Shown here: one piece after another, positions 1 through 5,452 of the stretch
How positions within the stretch are numbered: position 1 is the first letter of the stretch
How the letters are laid out: each line of letters starts with the position of its first letter
Assembly (NCBI GenBank): GCA_030641945.1
Contig: DAOWLL010000150.1
Span: 1-5,452 of the forward strand
Direction of reading: 5' to 3'
Origin: Gammaproteobacteria bacterium
GTDB lineage: Bacteria; Pseudomonadota; Gammaproteobacteria; SZUA-229
DNA length: 5,452 nucleotides
Made by a program: the position numbers and the translations under genes
Notes under the pieces: model-generated
The model's input: only the letters and a program-made list of their open reading frames with translations
Told to the model about the DNA's origin: nothing
The model's database searches: none

Positions 1-1530
<1,530 letters not shown>

Positions 1531-1531
<1 letters not shown>

Positions 1532-2361
1532 TGCATATTTGCGGTTTTGAAGCAGGGCTGGATCAACCCATATTTCTGATAGCCGGCCCATGTGTCATTG
1601 AAAGCGAACAATTAGCACTGGATACCTCGGCTGAGCTTAAAGCTATAACAGAAAAGTTGGGCATACATTTCATTTATAAATCGTCCTTTGATAAGGCCAA
1701 CCGTTCTGCCGGCAGCAGTTTTCGCGGGCCAGGGATTGAGCAAGGTCTTCGAATTCTGCAGAAGGTAAAGGATCAAACAGGTGTGCCGGTGATCACCGAT
1801 GTGCACGAAGATACGCCGATCGACGAAGTGGCGGATGTGGTCGATGTAATGCAGACGCCGGCTTTTTTATGCAGGCAGACAAACTTCATATTAAAGGTTG
1901 CAGCAGCGGGTAAACCGGTCAACATCAAAAAAGGCCAGTTTCTTGCACCATGGGACATGAAGAATGTTGTCGACAAGGCGCGATCGACCGGGAATGAACA
2001 GATTATGGTTTGTGAGCGTGGTGTTTCTTTTGGCTACAACAACCTGGTTTCCGATATGCGCGCGCTTGCAGTCATGAGGGACACGGGCTGTCCGGTTGTG
2101 TTTGATGCCACACATTCAGTTCAGCTGCCTGGCGGCCAGGGCACATCATCCGGCGGTCCGCGTGAACATGTACCCGTACTCGCCAGGGCAGCTGTTGCGG
2201 CGGGTATCTCGGGCTTGTTCATGGAAACTCAGGCGGATCCGGACAAGGCGCTGAGCGATGGTCCCAATGCCTGGCCACTCGATCGCATAGAATCTTTGCT
2301 GAAAACGCTCATCTCACTCGACAACATAGTAAAATCAGATCAGTTTGAAGAAGCGCGCTGA
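1531..2361 (+). CDS. kdsA: 3-deoxy-D-manno-octulosonate 8-phosphate synthase, metal-dependent type
   Basis: Condenses phosphoenolpyruvate with arabinose 5-phosphate to KDO-8-phosphate, the committed step to the KDO sugar of the LPS inner core. Length is 276 aa (E. coli 284). FDKANRS (residues 54-60) and SFRGPG identify the KDO8P synthase branch; the related DAHP synthases carry a different motif here. Other family blocks are ITDVHE, FLCRQT, NIKKGQF, SFGYNNL, DATHSVQ and SDGPNA. The N-terminal motif is AGPCVIES with Cys21, where E. coli has GGMNVLES with Asn. Together with His195, Glu232 and Asp243 this reproduces the metal ligands C11/H185/E222/D233 of the Aquifex enzyme, as I recall them, at identical spacing. 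That makes it the metal-dependent class; dependence itself is inferred. ATG 1531 is the only ATG, GTG or TTG after the in-frame TAA at 1495. It overlaps the pyrG stop as TGATG, with a GAGG at 1517-1520, which suggests coupled translation. Confidence 0.97.
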
Positions 2362-3694
<1,333 letters not shown>

Positions 3695-3695
3695 G

Positions 3696-4004
3696 TTGAA
3701 ACTGATTGCCGCCATCCTGTTTGTATTGTTGATATGGCTGCAATACAAGCTATGGCTGGGTGATGGCGGTATTCCTGAAGTACTCGAACTGGAACAGGAA
3801 ATTGAGTCTGTCCAGAGCGAAGTGAATACACTGCAGGAACGCAACAAGGCGCTCAATGCAGAAGTCATGGATCTTAAAACAGGCATCGAGGCGATAGAAG
3901 AGCGTGCGCGCAGCGAAATGGGCATGATTAAAAAGGATGAAATCTATTACCAGGTCATCGATAGTGAACCTGATGCAGTTATAGAGGACAGGCCAGGTGA
4001 ATAA
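3696..4004 (+). CDS. ftsB: Cell division protein FtsB
   Basis: A small bitopic inner-membrane protein which, with FtsL and FtsQ, forms the divisome subcomplex that activates septal peptidoglycan synthesis by FtsWI. Length is 102 aa (E. coli 103). A short cytoplasmic stub (MK) precedes one membrane segment at about residues 3-21 (ILFVLLIWLQYKLWLG; compare E. coli ILVWLQYSLWFG). Next comes a glycine hinge (GDGG), then a periplasmic coiled coil at about residues 28-65 rich in Leu, Glu and Val heptads, then the conserved block IEERARSEMGM followed by a DEIYYQV stretch. Start TTG 3696 is the first usable start codon after the in-frame TAA at 3687-3689 and gives the family-typical N terminus; later starts would destroy the membrane helix. 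It lies one base after the eno stop with no convincing Shine-Dalgarno, which points to re-initiation from eno. The position between eno and ispD is the standard one for ftsB. Confidence 0.94.
   Translation: MKLIAAILFVLLIWLQYKLWLGDGGIPEVLELEQEIESVQSEVNTLQERNKALNAEVMDLKTGIEAIEERARSEMGMIKKDEIYYQVIDSEPDAVIEDRPGE
3983..3988 (+). promoter_or_regulatory. Ribosome binding site deciding the ispD GTG start
   Basis: AGAGGA lies inside the 3' end of ftsB with 8 bases before GTG 3997. An in-frame TAG at 3982-3984 closes the frame just upstream. The only start codon before the conserved PAAGIGKRMQ motif is therefore this GTG. The nearby ATG at 4004 is in another frame. Confidence 0.7.
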
Positions 4005-4734
4005 TGGCTGTGACATCTGGGCTGTCATACCGGCCGCCGGTATTGGCAAACGCATGCAGTCTGACATACCCAAGCAATATCTAAAACTGATCCAGCGCCC
4101 GGTGATTGAACATACCATCAACACACTACTGGCCGTCGAGCAGGTCAGTGGTATCGTGGTATCTCTACAGGCTGATGATCCCTACTGGCCAGATGTTCTT
4201 ATTGAGTCGGATAAACCTGTACTAATTGCAGCAGGCGGTGAGGAGCGCTGCCATAGTGTGATGAATGCACTCGATGTTCTATCAAAACAACAGGATTATG
4301 CGAGTGAAACCACATGGGCGCTGGTCCATGATGCAGTACGTCCATGTGTCAGTATTAACGATATACAGAATCTGATAAATATTGCTGCCGGCACTGAATC
4401 AGGTGGTTTACTGGCGCTGCCGGTACGTGACACCATGAAGCGTCAGGATGATAACCAGTGTGTAAAGCAGACAGTCGACAGGACAGGTCTCTGGCATGCG
4501 TTAACCCCCCAGCTTTTTGCATGCGATCAACTATCCAGGGCACTCAAGTCGGCTTTGGCAGCAGGGATCCTGGTTACGGATGAATCTTCGGCGATGGAAC
4601 AGGCAGGCTATTACCCAAGACTGGTTCAAGGCCGTGAAGACAACATTAAAATAACCCATCCAGCTGACTTGCGCCTGGCTGAACTCCTGTTGAAATCACT
4701 ATCTGAAGAGCCTGGTACTGGAGAGCGTATATGA
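3997..4734 (+). CDS. ispD: 2-C-methyl-D-erythritol 4-phosphate cytidylyltransferase
   Basis: Transfers CMP from CTP to methylerythritol 4-phosphate, giving CDP-methylerythritol, the third step of the MEP isoprenoid pathway. Length is 245 aa (E. coli 236). The N terminus has the nucleotidyltransferase loop PAAGIGKRMQSDIPKQYL with R19 and K26, matching catalytic R20 and K27 of E. coli. Further along are GGEERCHSV, VHDAVRPC with the metal-binding D112, VRDTMKR with T146, VDRTGLWHALTPQLF with R162, TDESSAMEQ, and REDNIKIT with K218. Every residue I can place from the E. coli active site is present. The start is GTG and overlaps the last 8 bases of ftsB; it has its own Shine-Dalgarno. The stop overlaps the ispF start as ATGA. 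Adjacent ispD-ispF is the usual bacterial arrangement, and ispE, which acts between them, is not in this window. CTP from the upstream PyrG is its co-substrate. Confidence 0.97.
   Translation: MNNGCDIWAVIPAAGIGKRMQSDIPKQYLKLIQRPVIEHTINTLLAVEQVSGIVVSLQADDPYWPDVLIESDKPVLIAAGGEERCHSVMNALDVLSKQQDYASETTWALVHDAVRPCVSINDIQNLINIAAGTESGGLLALPVRDTMKRQDDNQCVKQTVDRTGLWHALTPQLFACDQLSRALKSALAAGILVTDESSAMEQAGYYPRLVQGREDNIKITHPADLRLAELLLKSLSEEPGTGERI
4720..4724 (+). promoter_or_regulatory. ispF ribosome binding site
   Basis: GGAGA lies inside the 3' end of ispD with 6 bases before the ATG at 4731. This supports the ATG over the in-frame TTG at 4746 and implies independent as well as coupled initiation. Confidence 0.6.
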
Positions 4735-5225
4735 CGCAGCAAAATTTGCCGTTTCGTATCGGCCACGGATTTGATGTTCATCGTTATAAAGAAGGCGATA
4801 GCATTATGCTGGGCGGTGTGAAAATACCCCATACACATACGTTTGAAGCACATTCTGATGGTGATGTGCTGATTCATGCGGTTTGTGATGCTTTGTTAGG
4901 TGCTATCGCTGCAGGTGATATTGGACAGCATTTTCCTGATACCGACATGGCTTATAGAAATATAGATAGTTGTGTGCTGTTAGCTAAAGTTTACAAACTG
5001 GTGGTAGATAATGGTTATCAACTTGGCAACCTGGATGTGACGGTAATTGCACAGTCACCCAGACTTGCGCCTTTTATTGAGCCAATTCGTCAACGTCTGG
5101 CTGCTGAACTCAATTCCAGCGTCAACCAGATCAGCGTAAAAGCAACAACGACTGAGAATCTTGGTTACATTGGAAGGGAAGAGGGTATAGCTGTACACAG
5201 TGTCGTAATCCTTGCCAATCGATAA
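4731..5225 (+). CDS. ispF: 2-C-methyl-D-erythritol 2,4-cyclodiphosphate synthase
   Basis: Cyclises CDP-methylerythritol 2-phosphate to methylerythritol 2,4-cyclodiphosphate with release of CMP; the family works as a homotrimer with a divalent metal in each active site. Length is 164 aa (E. coli 159); the extra residues are mostly a seven-residue N-terminal extension. Motifs are RIGHGFDVH with metal ligands D15 and H17, LGGVKIP, AHSDGDVLIHAVCDALLGA with metal ligand H49, GDIGQHFPDTD, LGNLDVTVIAQSP, VKATTTENLGYIGREEGIA, which carries the nucleotide-contacting threonines and the trimer-core arginine region. The ATG is coupled to the ispD stop through a 4-base ATGA overlap and preceded by GGAGA at 4720-4724. 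An in-frame TTG at 4746 is a poorer alternative start. The gene looks more AT-rich and richer in T-ending codons than kdsA. It is the last gene of the compact cluster. Confidence 0.98.
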   Translation: MTQQNLPFRIGHGFDVHRYKEGDSIMLGGVKIPHTHTFEAHSDGDVLIHAVCDALLGAIAAGDIGQHFPDTDMAYRNIDSCVLLAKVYKLVVDNGYQLGNLDVTVIAQSPRLAPFIEPIRQRLAAELNSSVNQISVKATTTENLGYIGREEGIAVHSVVILANR

Positions 5226-5245
5226 TATTTCATTCGTATTCTCGG

Positions 5246-5289
5246 TTTTTACTGTTTTTTTCGGGAAAAAATGCAATTATTTTAAAAAA
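5246..5289. other. AT-rich tract with helically spaced A/T runs
   Basis: Runs of T5 (5246-5250), T7 (5255-5261) and A6 (5266-5271) have centres about 10 bases apart, and T4A6 (5280-5289) follows close to the next-but-one turn. A-tracts in phase with the helix are known to bend DNA, so this stretch is predicted to be intrinsically curved. It lies just upstream of the candidate promoter for the lysine-rich gene and could act as an UP-like or nucleoid-protein-binding region; that role is inference. Confidence 0.45.
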
Positions 5290-5301
5290 TGTATTTACAT
5301 T
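5288..5301. repeat. 14-bp inverted repeat in the ispF-downstream spacer
   Basis: AATGTA and TACATT form perfect 6-base arms around a TT centre. The right arm overlaps the TTTACA candidate -35 box (5294-5299), a usual place for an operator. Such AT-rich palindromes also arise by chance in sequence this biased. Confidence 0.35.
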
Positions 5302-5320
5302 GTTGACATAAAGGTATAAA
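5294..5320 (+). promoter_or_regulatory. Candidate sigma-70 promoter for the lysine-rich gene
   Basis: TTTACA (5294-5299) and TATAAA (5315-5320) each match the sigma-70 consensus at 5 of 6 positions, but the 15-base gap is shorter than the preferred 17. A perfect TTGACA lies at 5303-5308, but no acceptable -10 box sits 16-18 bases after it (that position is C-rich). A promoter here is likely because a new gene follows a 140-base gap, but the exact boxes are uncertain. Confidence 0.4.
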
Positions 5321-5349
5321 AAAAGCCCACAGATTTTCCACCAAACGCC

Positions 5350-5355
5350 AAAGGG
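5350..5355 (+). promoter_or_regulatory. Ribosome binding site of the lysine-rich gene
   Basis: AAAGGG lies 10 bases before ATG 5366. An in-frame TAA at 5357-5359 fixes this ATG as the earliest possible start of the gene. Confidence 0.6.
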
Positions 5356-5365
5356 TTAATACACA

Positions 5366-5452
5366 ATGTCACCAGTAAAGAAAAAAGTTGCTAAAAAGAA
5401 AGTTGCTAAAAAGAAAGTTGCTAAAAAACGCGTAGTAAAAAAAGCAGCACCA
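5366..5452 (+). CDS. Lysine-rich KKVAK-repeat protein, histone H1-like (3' end off window)
   Basis: A 29-codon start of a protein that continues past the window. The sequence opens MSPVKKKVAKKKVAKKK and goes on with VAKKRVVKKAAP. Fifteen of 29 residues are Lys or Arg and none is acidic; the rest are nearly all Ala, Val and Pro. The pentad KKVAK recurs without interruption. This composition is that of the disordered, DNA-binding tails of eukaryotic H1 and of bacterial H1-like and AlgP-like proteins, which coat and compact DNA. Nucleoid binding is therefore the best guess, not shown. An AT-rich upstream region with promoter-like boxes, a Shine-Dalgarno and an in-frame stop just before the ATG support a real gene and this start. 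A ribosomal or other basic protein with a lysine-rich N-terminal tail cannot be excluded, since any folded domain would lie downstream. It seems to be a separate transcription unit from ispF. Confidence 0.8.
   Translation, partial: MSPVKKKVAKKKVAKKKVAKKRVVKKAAP
5384..5428 (+). repeat. 15-bp tandem coding repeat, three copies
   Basis: The unit AAAGTTGCTAAAAAG occurs three times in register (5384-5398, 5399-5413, 5414-5428); the third differs only in its last base (A for G). Each copy encodes KVAKK. Even the synonymous positions are identical, which suggests recent duplication by slippage or unequal recombination rather than selection on protein alone. Confidence 0.9.

Noticed and set aside
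5253..5274. T7-CGGG-A6 as a rho-independent terminator after ispF
   Set aside because: The only possible stem is six A:T pairs around a four-base loop, with no G:C-rich stem and no T-run after it. I could not support a terminator, so read-through into the lysine-rich gene stays possible.
5303..5320. TTGACA with TATAAA as a promoter pair
   Set aside because: Only 6 bases separate them, far too few for a sigma-70 promoter. Each would need another partner.

Overview
The window looks like a housekeeping segment of a Gram-negative, gammaproteobacterium-type chromosome, G+C near one half by eye. All genes lie on the + strand. The order pyrG-kdsA-eno-ftsB-ispD-ispF is the classic gammaproteobacterial arrangement. 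kdsA sits between pyrG and eno, as in Pseudomonas and unlike E. coli, where pyrG and eno are direct neighbours. KdsA points to an LPS-bearing outer membrane, FtsB to a standard divisome, and IspD/IspF to the MEP isoprenoid route. The genus cannot be named from sequence reading alone.

Layout. 1-1531: CTP synthase pyrG, lacking about 42 N-terminal codons because the window begins inside the gene. 1531-2361: KDO-8-phosphate synthase kdsA, sharing one base with the pyrG stop. 2362-2413: short spacer. 2414-3694: enolase eno. 3696-4004: ftsB, a TTG-start gene one base after the eno stop. 3997-4734: ispD, a GTG-start gene overlapping ftsB by 8 bases. 4731-5225: ispF, overlapping ispD by 4 bases. 5226-5365: an AT-rich spacer of 140 bases (about one quarter G+C by hand count over 5221-5340) with candidate promoter elements and helically spaced A/T tracts. 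5366-5452: the first 29 codons of a very lysine-rich, KKVAK-repeat protein resembling bacterial histone H1-like proteins, cut by the window end.

The first six genes are packed tightly enough to be one or two co-transcribed, translationally coupled units. Their products connect metabolically. Enolase makes the phosphoenolpyruvate that KdsA consumes. PyrG makes the CTP that IspD consumes and that is later needed to activate KDO as CMP-KDO. FtsB links the set to septum formation.

The points most worth a second look are at the two edges of the ordinary part. First, KdsA carries the complete Cys/His/Glu/Asp metal site of the metal-dependent class, rather than the Asn form of E. coli and Pseudomonas. 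Second, a KKVAK-repeat DNA-binding-type protein with a perfect 15-bp coding repeat follows ispF, where truD/surE are often found. I found no mobile element, CRISPR array, RNA gene or clearly novel multi-gene system.
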